This document shows, in pieces, positions 1-6,571 of a DNA stretch of 26,570 nt. Position 1 is the stretch's first letter, and each line of letters starts with the position of its first letter. This stretch comes from JBGRQB01 sp041725875 (lineage in GTDB: Bacteria; Bacteroidota; Ignavibacteria; Ignavibacteriales; Melioribacteraceae), in contig JBGRQB010000038.1 of the NCBI GenBank assembly GCA_041725875.1, forward strand, positions 1-26,570. The letters are read 5' to 3'. The position numbers and the translations under genes were made by a program. The notes beneath the pieces were generated by a model. It was not told the origin of the DNA. It made no database searches and was given only the letters and a program-made list of their open reading frames with translations.

Positions 1-2
1 CA

Positions 3-77
3 GATATTTTTTCTGCATGTAAAGCTAGAACTGCAAGAGTAAGGAATTCAGCGTCAATGCCAACTTTGGAAGCATAA
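3..77 (+). CDS. C-terminal tail of an unknown protein (partial)
   Basis: An open frame enters from the left edge of the window and ends at a TAA at 75-77, giving 24 residues that finish in SASMPTLEA. I do not recognise the protein. The stop lies only 5 nt before the methyltransferase start at 83, so if this frame is real the two genes would be co-transcribed and probably translationally coupled. That would fit a modification/defence-type operon whose first part lies outside the window. The fragment is too short to exclude a chance open frame. Confidence 0.35.
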   Translation, partial: DIFSACKARTARVRNSASMPTLEA

Positions 78-82
78 ATCAT

Positions 83-2155
83 ATGACTCGCGCAATTGAA
101 AAAGATTTTCCATTTGAAGCCATTGACAAAATAGCAGAAAAAGAAAGTTACAGAAAAGAAATAAATCGACCTCTTTATCATATCCATAAATGGTGGGCTA
201 AACGGCTTGGAAGTGTATTTCGTGCAATTGTTTCGGGTTCATTATCTGAAAATAGTTGGACTGATTTCTACAATTTTCAAAATTTTGACGAACAGATTGT
301 TCTTGATCCATTTATGGGATCTGGCACTACTTTAGGAGAAGCTGCAAAACTTGGTGCTAAAGTTATTGGTTGTGATGTTAATCCTGTGAGTACTTTTCTT
401 GTTAAGCAGGCGTTACAGAACGTCAATATTGAAAAACTAAATGAAGAATTTAGATCGATTGAACATGACGTTAGCTCAGAAATTCAATCGTATTATAAAA
501 CCATAACTACTCCACATAGTGAGCCAACACCAGCATTATATTACTTCTGGGTTAAAATAGTTCAAACACCAAATGGTGAAGAGATACCATTGTTTTCCAG
601 TTATATTTTTAGCAAAAATGCTTATCCCCAAAAAAAGCCTGAATGCCAAATTTATTGTCCATTCTGCGAAAATATTTTTAAGGGATTAAATTACAATTTA
701 ACAGAAAAATGTCCTTCTTGCCTTGAAGAATTCAATCCTCATGATGGGCCTGTAAAAGGATCCAAAATATACGACAAATTAGGTGTTGAATATAAAATAA
801 AAGAGCTGGTTCAAAAACAAAAAAAACTTCCAAAACACAAACTCTACGCCATAATGGCATTAAATGAAAAAAATGAGAAAGTATATTTAAAACCCTCGGC
901 TTATGATTTTCAGTTACTAAACAAAGCTGGGAAACTATTGGAAAAATTAGAAAACAAACTTCCATTACCGACTATGCATATTCGCCAAGGTCATAATACT
1001 GATCAGGCCAAAAGTTATAACTACAAATATTGGAGAGATTTTTTTAACGAACGTCAATTATTGTGTCTAGGATTGTTGCTAAGAAGAATTCTTCAGATTA
1101 GTAATAAAGTAATTCGTGATCATTTTATCTGCTTATTTAGTGGGACTTTGGAATTTAACAATCTTTTCTGCACATTTAAGGGAGAGGGTACCGGAGCCGT
1201 AAGACATATGTTTTCGCATCATATATTAAAGCCCGAGAGGACTCCATTAGAAAATAGTGTATGGGGGACTCCTGGAAAGAGTAGTGGCACATTCAGTTCT
1301 TTGTATAAAAGTAGATTAATAAAAGCTAAAAAATATTTGAGTGAGCCATTTGAACTTTCCCTTAATGAAACGTGGAAAGGTAATCGTTCTCAAAAAATTG
1401 TGTGCAGTAATGAGATTAATTTGAAGATTGTCGACAGATGGAATTTATTTTCCACCACTGATAAAGCTGCGTTAATATTAAATGGGGATAGTTCAAAATT
1501 ACCGATTCCTGATGAGAGTGTTGATTCTATAGTCACAGATCCTCCATATTTTGATTTCATTCATTATAGTGAACTAAGTGATTTTTTCTACGCATGGTTA
1601 TCAAATTGTCTGGGGAATGAGTATGAGTATTTGGCTAGTAAAGATTCATCACATAAAAATGAGGTTCAAGATAAAGACTATGAAAAATTCTCAAACAAGT
1701 TAAGTGAGATTTTTAAAGAATGTTATAGAGTGTTAAAAAAAGATGCGATTATGAGCTTTAGTTATCATCACTCAACTATTGAAGGTTGGCTAGCAATTTA
1801 CGATGCTGTTCAGAAAGCAAAATTTGAGATTATTGCGGCCCATCCGGTCAAAGCTGAAATGTCTGTTGCGAGCCCCAAAAATAACGTAAAAGACCCAATA
1901 AATATAGATGCAATTTTGGTTTGTAAAAAGGATTCTAATCCACCTCAGATCAATGATGGAAAAAAAGAAGTTATCCGTAGGTATAAAAAATATTTGGAAC
2001 GATTTGAAAAGATTGGCCGGATATTAAGTGCAGGTGATAAGTTTGTTATCGCTTGTTCTCAAGCTATATCAGTAGCTTCAATTTTAAGAATGAGAAATAC
2101 AGAAGTTCAAAAGCTAATTATATGGTCAGTAGATGAAGTCTGCATTAAACGATAA
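83..2155 (+). CDS. DNA methyltransferase with zinc ribbon, DUF1156/COG1743 type
   Basis: Likely S-adenosylmethionine-dependent adenine (or N4-cytosine) DNA methyltransferase, 690 residues. The N-terminus carries HKWWAKRLGSVFRA (35-48), typical of the DUF1156 group. The SAM-binding motif DPFMGSGTT is at 75-83 and GCDVNP at 96-101. A zinc ribbon CPFC...CPSC uses Cys192, 195, 210 and 213. The catalytic motif DPPY is at 486-489, followed by an aromatic stretch to Leu506. The order SAM motif, long middle region, DPPY is alpha-like; the roughly 400-residue middle probably includes target recognition. In other genomes such proteins often sit beside large ATPase/helicase genes of defence or modification systems. 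Here the upstream partner is cut off and no nuclease lies downstream. The start is ATG at 83 with only a weak TTGGAAG upstream. It is followed by repeat-bearing non-coding DNA and a tRNA, suggesting an accessory island edge. Family confidence is high; methylated base and target are unknown. Confidence 0.85.
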   Translation: MTRAIEKDFPFEAIDKIAEKESYRKEINRPLYHIHKWWAKRLGSVFRAIVSGSLSENSWTDFYNFQNFDEQIVLDPFMGSGTTLGEAAKLGAKVIGCDVNPVSTFLVKQALQNVNIEKLNEEFRSIEHDVSSEIQSYYKTITTPHSEPTPALYYFWVKIVQTPNGEEIPLFSSYIFSKNAYPQKKPECQIYCPFCENIFKGLNYNLTEKCPSCLEEFNPHDGPVKGSKIYDKLGVEYKIKELVQKQKKLPKHKLYAIMALNEKNEKVYLKPSAYDFQLLNKAGKLLEKLENKLPLPTMHIRQGHNTDQAKSYNYKYWRDFFNERQLLCLGLLLRRILQISNKVIRDHFICLFSGTLEFNNLFCTFKGEGTGAVRHMFSHHILKPERTPLENSVWGTPGKSSGTFSSLYKSRLIKAKKYLSEPFELSLNETWKGNRSQKIVCSNEINLKIVDRWNLFSTTDKAALILNGDSSKLPIPDESVDSIVTDPPYFDFIHYSELSDFFYAWLSNCLGNEYEYLASKDSSHKNEVQDKDYEKFSNKLSEIFKECYRVLKKDAIMSFSYHHSTIEGWLAIYDAVQKAKFEIIAAHPVKAEMSVASPKNNVKDPINIDAILVCKKDSNPPQINDGKKEVIRRYKKYLERFEKIGRILSAGDKFVIACSQAISVASILRMRNTEVQKLIIWSVDEVCIKR

Positions 2156-2262
2156 AAATGGTATAAGAAAAGTACTATAGATTATTTGATCTATAAATTT
2201 TGGGTAGTCAACAGCCTTTCAGTGCAAAATTTTTTATGTTTTGACAAGTTGATTATTTTGTT

Positions 2263-2305
2263 GAAGATACTTTGTCCGAAAGTGGTAAGCTAAACGGTGC
2301 TAACA
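2263..2305 (+). repeat. Diverged direct repeat, copy 1
   Basis: Shares the core TCCGAAAGTGGT, then two mismatches, then GC, two mismatches, and AACGGTGC with the copy at 2494-2536. By eye about three quarters of 43 positions agree. Copy 1 is followed by a 6-bp hairpin (TACAGT/ACTGTA, 2317-2335). The family is not recognised. Confidence 0.55.
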
Positions 2306-2316
2306 TATTATGCCAA

Positions 2317-2335
2317 TACAGTGTTTATGACTGTA
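2317..2335. other. Small hairpin beside repeat copy 1
   Basis: TACAGT (2317-2322) pairs with ACTGTA (2330-2335) across a 7-nt loop. There is no T-tract on either side, so it is unlikely to be a terminator. It may be part of the repeat's structure. Confidence 0.3.
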
Positions 2336-2493
2336 AGGGGAATTTGTTGTGTCCGAGTTTGAAATAAGCGTAGCCACATTACACAGACAGTTTTTATGAA
2401 TGCTGGACGGAGACATAACTCAAAAACAATCCCACAAACTATAACTAAATCAATAACATAAAATACAACACAACACTTCATCATTTCTTAATT

Positions 2494-2536
2494 AAAGACA
2501 CCCTATCCGAAAGTGGTGCGCCTAACGGTGCAAGAT
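2494..2536 (+). repeat. Diverged direct repeat, copy 2
   Basis: Second copy of the sequence at 2263-2305, offset 231 bases, same orientation, sharing TCCGAAAGTGGT and AACGGTGC. It contains GCCTAAC, which resembles one end of an integron attC site, but no complementary end was found within the expected distance. Confidence 0.55.
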
Positions 2537-2674
2537 TTTCTGCCTTCATAGTGTATTTTTCTAAACAGACATCTTAGATTTTATTCGCTGTTAATTATTG
2601 ATTTAAGTAATGTTTTGATGAAAAGGGATTGGGTGGATCTGACGATTTCGAATTTAAGTTTATTTAAGACAACA

Positions 2675-2698
2675 AAACCCTTCATAAATAAGGGGTTT
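2675..2698 (-). terminator. Possible weak terminator hairpin (minus strand)
   Basis: AAACCCTT pairs with AAGGG(G)TTT across a short AT-rich loop, with one bulged G. On the minus strand it is followed by a T-rich run. It sits in the duplicated copy at the position matching the tRNA-Gly terminator (offset 88), although the stem sequence differs. Confidence 0.35.
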
Positions 2699-2715
2699 GA
2701 TGATTGAGCGAGAGA

Positions 2716-2733
2716 TCCCGACTGAAGTCGGGA
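2716..2733. repeat. REP-like perfect hairpin TCCCGAC-TGAA-GTCGGGA
   Basis: A perfect 7-bp GC-rich stem with a TGAA loop, in DNA that is otherwise AT-rich. From memory, very similar hairpins occur as dispersed repeats in some Bacteroidota-group genomes; this needs a genome-wide count. It occupies the T-arm position of the degenerate tRNA copy. Confidence 0.5.
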
Positions 2734-2760
2734 CGACAGCTCCAAACTTATTTAAAACAA

Positions 2761-2792
2761 AAAAAGCTCATCAAATAAATGACAAGCTTTTT
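2761..2792 (-). terminator. Rho-independent terminator of tRNA-Gly
   Basis: On the minus strand AAAAAGCT (complement of 2785-2792) pairs with AGCTTTTT (complement of 2761-2768), and the T-run extends to 2759. A short inner pairing, TCA/TGA, tightens the loop. It lies immediately beyond the tRNA 3' end. Confidence 0.65.
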
Positions 2793-2794
2793 AG

Positions 2795-2867
2795 AGCGAG
2801 AGACGAGACTCGAACTCGCGACAGCTACCTTGGCAAGGTAGTGCTCTACCAACTGAGCTACTCTCGC
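2795..2867 (-). tRNA. tRNA-Gly (anticodon GCC)
   Basis: A full cloverleaf of 73 nt reads on the minus strand. The 7-bp acceptor is GCGAGAG/CTCTCGC, the D-arm GCTC/GAGC, and the anticodon stem CTACC/GGTAG around loop TTGCCAA, giving anticodon GCC. The T-arm is GCGAG/CTCGT with loop TTCGAGT, and the discriminator is T. CCA is not encoded. It has a good promoter about 37 nt upstream and a terminator right after it. A decayed copy of its 3' half lies 88 bases downstream. Confidence 0.95.
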
Positions 2868-2903
2868 ATTTACTCTGTCATTACTTCAAAAATCAGAGAC
2901 CTA

Positions 2904-2932
2904 ATTATACGCTATTTTTGTATTCGATGCAA
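2904..2932 (-). promoter_or_regulatory. Promoter of tRNA-Gly
   Basis: On the minus strand, TTGCAT (complement of 2927-2932) and TATAAT (complement of 2904-2909) are separated by 17 nt. A start near 2897 would give a leader of about 30 nt before the mature 5' end at 2867. Confidence 0.55.
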
Positions 2933-3016
2933 GAATATTTTCAAAGAAAAAATTACGCAATTCGAAAATGTGCGATATTATTTCATAATGTGATAAAATA
3001 TTTTCAAAATAAATTG

Positions 3017-3024
3017 TATTTTTA
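3017..3024 (+). promoter_or_regulatory. Possible Bacteroidota-type -7 element of the pcm cluster
   Basis: TATTTTTA, preceded by TTG, fits the TAnnTTTR form and lies 25 nt before the pcm start. The same TTGTATTTTTA string occurs at 20949-20959 before the M49-like gene, which supports a shared promoter element. No clear -33 element. Confidence 0.35.
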
Positions 3025-3048
3025 CAGGCGAAATTAAAAACGAGTGAT

Positions 3049-3684
3049 ATGTACGAAATAGAAAGATCTGAATTAATTGCAAAGCTTGAAGCCAAAGGAA
3101 TAAAAGATCGTTCGGTGTTATCTGCTATGAATGCAGTGGAACGCCATCTTTTTGTTCCCGACATTATGAAACAGCACGCTTATGAAGATACAGCTCTTCC
3201 AATTGGTTCCGGACAAACAATTTCACAGCCCTATACTGTTGCTTTTATGACTCAGGCTCTGGGGTTAAGTAGAGGACAAAAAGTCCTTGAAATAGGAACC
3301 GGATCAGGCTACCAAGCAGCTGTTTTACTGCAGCTTGGAATTAAAGTTTATTCTATAGAGCGACAGGAAAAAATATTTTTCCAGACTCGCAAATTGTTTG
3401 ACGATATGAAACTCCGTGCTTTGCTCAGATTCGGAGACGGAACAATCGGCTGGAATGAATATGCTCCTTTTGACGGCATTATTGTAACTGCAGGCGGACC
3501 AACAATTCCGGTGAACCTTACAAAACAGCTGGCAACAGGTGGTAAACTGGTAATACCCGTTGGTGATAAATCAAAACAATCTTTAATGATTATTACAAAA
3601 GTTGACGAAAACACACTTGATGCCGAAGAGATTCCTAATTTTGCCTTTGTTCCATTAATAGGTAAAAACGGATGGAAAGAGTAG
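3049..3684 (+). CDS. pcm: Protein-L-isoaspartate O-methyltransferase
   Basis: Repairs age-damaged proteins in the cytoplasm by methylating isoaspartyl residues with S-adenosylmethionine, so they can revert to aspartate. At 211 residues it has the usual length. The family signature GSGQTISQPY is at 53-62 and the SAM-binding motif LEIGTGSGYQAAVL at 80-93. It starts a rightward cluster; its last 13 nt overlap the start of miaA in another frame, so translation is probably coupled. The ATG at 3049 has only a weak upstream purine stretch, but the N-terminus aligns with the family as I know it. Confidence 0.93.
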   Translation: MYEIERSELIAKLEAKGIKDRSVLSAMNAVERHLFVPDIMKQHAYEDTALPIGSGQTISQPYTVAFMTQALGLSRGQKVLEIGTGSGYQAAVLLQLGIKVYSIERQEKIFFQTRKLFDDMKLRALLRFGDGTIGWNEYAPFDGIIVTAGGPTIPVNLTKQLATGGKLVIPVGDKSKQSLMIITKVDENTLDAEEIPNFAFVPLIGKNGWKE

Positions 3685-4607
3685 TAGTTACCATAATAGG
3701 TCCAACCTGTTCCGGGAAAACTTCCTTGAGTTTAATGCTTGCTGAAGAGTTGCAGACAGAAATTATTTCTGCCGACAGCAGACAGATATTCAAGTATCTT
3801 TCCATTGGTACGGCAAAACCAACCAAAGAAGAAACTGATAAAATTAAACATCATTTTATCGATACTTTGGAACCGGATGTAAATTACAATATAAGCAAGT
3901 TTGAAATTGACGGATTAAAAGTAATTGAAGACCTTTTTTCAAAAAATAAAATTCCGGTGGTAGTTGGTGGTTCCGGACTTTATATAAAAGCTTTGGTTGA
4001 CGGAATTATAAATGATGTTGAAACCGACGATGAATACAGAGCGGAGTTAATGAAACAGCGAGAAGAGTTTGGCAACGAACATATTTATAATATACTGAGA
4101 GAAGTTGATCCTCAAAGTGCTGAAAATATGCTTCCGCAAAACTGGAAAAGAGTTATTCGCGCGTTGGAAGTTTTTCATATCAGCGGAAAACCAATTTGGC
4201 AGCATCATAATGAACAGAAAAGAGATACAGATATAAAATTTCTTCAATATGGATTAAATTGGGATCGTGAAATTTTATATAAAAATATAGAAAAACGTGT
4301 TGATCAGATGGTGAATGATGGTTTGCTTGCAGAACTGCAGAATGTTCTCGAAATGGGATTTGACAGATCTGTAAACGCTTTGAACACTGTCGGGTACAAA
4401 GAATTATACGATTTTATAGACGAAAAGATTACTCTGGAAAGAGCAATTGAACTTATAAAACGTGATACTCGCAGATTTGCAAAACGTCAGTTTACCTGGT
4501 TCAGAAGAGATGAACGAATAAAGTGGTTTGATGTAAACTCAGCTTCCGATTTATCGGAAATTAAAAATTCTATATTAAAAGATCTGGAATTAAAAACAGG
4601 ATTGTAA
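3672..4607 (+). CDS. miaA: tRNA dimethylallyltransferase
   Basis: Transfers a dimethylallyl group to N6 of A37 in tRNAs reading codons that begin with U, the first step toward the ms2i6A modification. The protein has 311 residues, normal for MiaA. The P-loop GPTCSGKT is at 10-17, followed by SADSRQIFKYLSIGTAKP (33-50), which covers the conserved catalytic Asp35 and the tRNA/substrate region. VVGGSGLYIKAL follows around residues 97-108. It overlaps pcm by 13 nt, and its TAA shares a base with the prfB ATG (TAATG at 4605-4609), a classic coupling arrangement. The downstream partner prfB also serves translation. Confidence 0.95.
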   Translation: MERVVVTIIGPTCSGKTSLSLMLAEELQTEIISADSRQIFKYLSIGTAKPTKEETDKIKHHFIDTLEPDVNYNISKFEIDGLKVIEDLFSKNKIPVVVGGSGLYIKALVDGIINDVETDDEYRAELMKQREEFGNEHIYNILREVDPQSAENMLPQNWKRVIRALEVFHISGKPIWQHHNEQKRDTDIKFLQYGLNWDREILYKNIEKRVDQMVNDGLLAELQNVLEMGFDRSVNALNTVGYKELYDFIDEKITLERAIELIKRDTRRFAKRQFTWFRRDERIKWFDVNSASDLSEIKNSILKDLELKTGL

Positions 4608-5707
4608 TGTTTGAAAATTATCTGAAAGATATAAAAGATTATAAAGCAAAAATTGAAAACCTCTATGGATATCTGAAAATAGAAGAGAAAATTGCAAAGG
4701 TTGAAGATCTGAAACGTAAAAGTGAAGATCCCGATTTTTGGAATGATCAGAAAAATGCACAGGCAATTTTGCAGCAGACAAAAGCTGTTCAGGAATGGAT
4801 CGATTTTTGGAAAAATGTAGATTCCCTCTATAACGGAACCGAAGAATATATTGAACTTGCCGAAATGGAAGAGGATGAAAGTCTTTCGGAAGAAATAGAA
4901 GCTGAGATAGAAAAACTTAAAACTGCCGTCGAAGATCTGGAGCTGCGCAGTATGCTCGGCGGAAAAGATGATGATAAAAATTGTATTCTCACCATTCATG
5001 CAGGCGCCGGTGGAACCGAAGCACAGGACTGGGCAGAAATGTTGTTCAGAATGTATCTGCGCTGGGGCGAACAAAATAATTATAAAATGTCTATAATGGA
5101 TGTTCTTGAGGGTGACGGCGCCGGAATTAAAAGTGCCACAATCGAAATTTCAGGCTCATTTTCTTACGGATATCTGAAAGCGGAAAACGGGGTTCACAGA
5201 CTTGTAAGAATTTCTCCGTTTGATTCTAATAAAAGAAGACACACATCATTTGCATCTGTGTTTGTAATTCCCGAAGCAGATGATTCAATAGAAATAGAAG
5301 TTAATCCTGCTGATTTACGAGTTGATACTTATCGCTCGGGTGGTAAAGGTGGTCAGAACGTAAATAAAGTTGAAACTGCCGTAAGGATAACTCACATTCC
5401 AACAGGAACTGTTGCAGCTTGTCAGAATGAAAGATCGCAGCTGCAGAACAGAACCAACGCAATGAAATTATTAAAATCCAAATTATACCAACTCGAACTG
5501 GAAAAACAGGAAGCCGAACTTGATGAAATTGAGAAAGGCAAAATGAAAATTGAATGGGGAAGCCAGATCAGATCTTATGTGTTCCATCCTTATAATATGG
5601 TAAAAGATCACAGAACAAATACTGAAACTTCCGATACACAGGGAGTTATGGACGGCAACCTGAATCAGTTTATCAAATCGTTTTTACTCAAGTTCTCCAA
5701 CAGCTGA
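4607..5707 (+). CDS. prfB: Peptide chain release factor 2, no frameshift site
   Basis: Terminates translation at UGA and UAA. The protein has 366 residues. The stop-codon recognition tripeptide SPF is at 203-205 and the peptidyl-hydrolysis motif GGQ at 248-250 (within RSGGKGGQNVNKVET). The usual programmed +1 frameshift near codon 25 is absent. The equivalent site reads GGA TAT CTG AAA (4667-4678) with no in-frame UGA, so the whole protein is one continuous frame and lacks the usual autoregulation. It starts within the miaA stop codon. The next gene begins 56 nt later with its own strong ribosome binding site. Confidence 0.96.
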   Translation: MFENYLKDIKDYKAKIENLYGYLKIEEKIAKVEDLKRKSEDPDFWNDQKNAQAILQQTKAVQEWIDFWKNVDSLYNGTEEYIELAEMEEDESLSEEIEAEIEKLKTAVEDLELRSMLGGKDDDKNCILTIHAGAGGTEAQDWAEMLFRMYLRWGEQNNYKMSIMDVLEGDGAGIKSATIEISGSFSYGYLKAENGVHRLVRISPFDSNKRRHTSFASVFVIPEADDSIEIEVNPADLRVDTYRSGGKGGQNVNKVETAVRITHIPTGTVAACQNERSQLQNRTNAMKLLKSKLYQLELEKQEAELDEIEKGKMKIEWGSQIRSYVFHPYNMVKDHRTNTETSDTQGVMDGNLNQFIKSFLLKFSNS

Positions 5708-5751
5708 TTTTAGTTTTGGTTTTTCCTGACCGATAATAGCTTACCAATTTT

Positions 5752-5758
5752 GAAGGAG
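5752..5758 (+). promoter_or_regulatory. Strong Shine-Dalgarno deciding a TTG start
   Basis: GAAGGAG lies 5 nt before the TTG at 5764. This is the spacing seen at several other genes in the window, which supports the non-ATG start. Confidence 0.7.
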
Positions 5759-5763
5759 TATTT

Positions 5764-6570
5764 TTGAAGTTTGTTAAAAAAGATGAAATACTGGCTTGTG
5801 AAGGTGATAAGGATTCTACAATTTTTATTCTCATCAAGGGAACTATCGGAATTTTCAAAAATAATGTAGAGATTACCCGGTTCAGTCAAAAAGGTACTAT
5901 TATTGGTGAAATGAGTATGATTCTCAATTCTCCGCGCACTGCAACAATTATTGCAGTGGAGGATTCTTATGTTGCTACTATTAAAGGTTCTCTTGAGCAG
6001 ATTGTAAATCATTTTCCTGATGTAGCTTCAAATATAATAACAAATCTTGCCGAACGATTAATGAATACCACTGAAGGTTTTTGCAATGTTTCTGAAAAAC
6101 TGGTTGATGTAATGGATGTTGATTCATTTGACAGCAACAGAAGTAAGGATGGTGAAATGAGATCTTTAACAGATTATATGTGGTTTAAAACCGCCGAAGA
6201 AAAAGAAATTATTAATGTTACAAAAAATGTTGAATCTGTTGTAGCGCACAGCGGAATAGATGACGGAATGGTTAGTCTGTTTGTAATGGATAACACCAGC
6301 GGGTTATTAATCACAAATGAAAATATAAAGGCAGCAAAAGATATTGAGGAGTTTCTGTATAATTCTGTGAGTGTCAATAAGACTTACAATTTCAAAGATG
6401 GTGATATGGCATTGCAGGGTGCTCATATCAGGAAATCGCTTTTACAAAGTGATATTGTAATTCCGGTTACAAAGGGAAGATTAGAACTCAGTCATTCCCA
6501 AAATATTTATTATATTGAACTAAATGGAAAACAACGAAAAAGAGTAACTGTAAAAGTTTTGGGGATCTGA
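5764..6570 (+). CDS. Cyclic-nucleotide-binding domain fused to a YjbQ (UPF0047)-like domain
   Basis: 268 residues in two parts. Residues 1-100 form a cNMP-binding (CRP-type) beta-roll: GDKDSTIFILIKGTIGIFKNN, then GEMSMILNSPRTATIIA (48-64), which matches the phosphate-binding cassette with its Arg. No DNA-binding helix-turn-helix follows. After a linker (about 105-138), residues 140-268 match the UPF0047/YjbQ fold, a family linked to thiamin-phosphate synthase activity. The matching segments are the GMVSLFVMDNTSGLLITNEN region (168-187), AHIRKSLLQSDIVIPVTKGRL (220-240) and the end NGKQRKRVTVKVLG. Key YjbQ positions differ: the usual HTS reads NTS, the NADAH-like segment reads ALQGAH, and GTWQ reads SHSQ. 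Catalysis may therefore be lost and the domain may sense a ligand. It starts at TTG with a strong SD. The M48 gene follows after 1 nt, so they are probably co-expressed. Confidence 0.75.
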   Translation: MKFVKKDEILACEGDKDSTIFILIKGTIGIFKNNVEITRFSQKGTIIGEMSMILNSPRTATIIAVEDSYVATIKGSLEQIVNHFPDVASNIITNLAERLMNTTEGFCNVSEKLVDVMDVDSFDSNRSKDGEMRSLTDYMWFKTAEEKEIINVTKNVESVVAHSGIDDGMVSLFVMDNTSGLLITNENIKAAKDIEEFLYNSVSVNKTYNFKDGDMALQGAHIRKSLLQSDIVIPVTKGRLELSHSQNIYYIELNGKQRKRVTVKVLGI

Positions 6571-6571
6571 A

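Larger units (their letters stand above)
2156..2655. other. Non-coding stretch between methyltransferase and tRNA-Gly
   Basis: About 500 bases with stops in all frames and no convincing gene. It holds two diverged copies of a roughly 43-nt sequence (2263-2305 and 2494-2536) and a small hairpin at 2317-2335. I see no clear terminator for the methyltransferase. The composition and repeats suggest decayed mobile or cassette-like DNA, but no transposase or integrase remnant can be read. Confidence 0.6.
2660..2741 (-). pseudogene. Degenerate duplicate of tRNA-Gly 3' half plus downstream DNA
   Basis: Two blocks here recur exactly 88 bases further on, in and just after the intact tRNA-Gly. TTATTTAA-ACA at 2660-2671 matches 2748-2759, and GAGCGAGAGA at 2706-2715 matches 2794-2803, the tRNA acceptor 3' strand. 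A third block, GACAGCT at 2735-2741, matches 2820-2826 after a 3-nt length difference. The remnant covers the acceptor 3' strand, T-arm position and variable region and stops around the anticodon stem. At the T-arm position sits a different, perfect hairpin (2716-2733). It cannot encode a working tRNA. Tandem duplication followed by decay, or an attachment-site remnant, are both possible. Confidence 0.5.

Noticed and set aside
2516..2600. Possible integron attC site starting with GCCTAAC in repeat copy 2
   Set aside because: No matching GTTRRRY-type end or internal complementary arms lie within the next 60-140 nt, and no integron integrase or cassette array is visible.
2660..2870. Active site-specific integration at tRNA-Gly
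   Set aside because: No integrase, excisionase or intact att duplicate is visible. The 88-bp offset is far too short for an element, so at most it is a remnant.
2697..2993. 98-codon open frame on the plus strand
   Set aside because: It runs straight through the tRNA-Gly gene, its terminator and promoter, so it is not a protein gene.
4660..4690. Programmed +1 frameshift in prfB
   Set aside because: There is no in-frame UGA; the coding frame is continuous from ATG 4607 to the stop.
4487..5074. 195-codon open frame on the minus strand
   Set aside because: It is antisense to miaA and prfB, whose proteins are full and conserved; the encoded sequence is Phe/Ile-rich as expected for an antisense shadow and has no SD.
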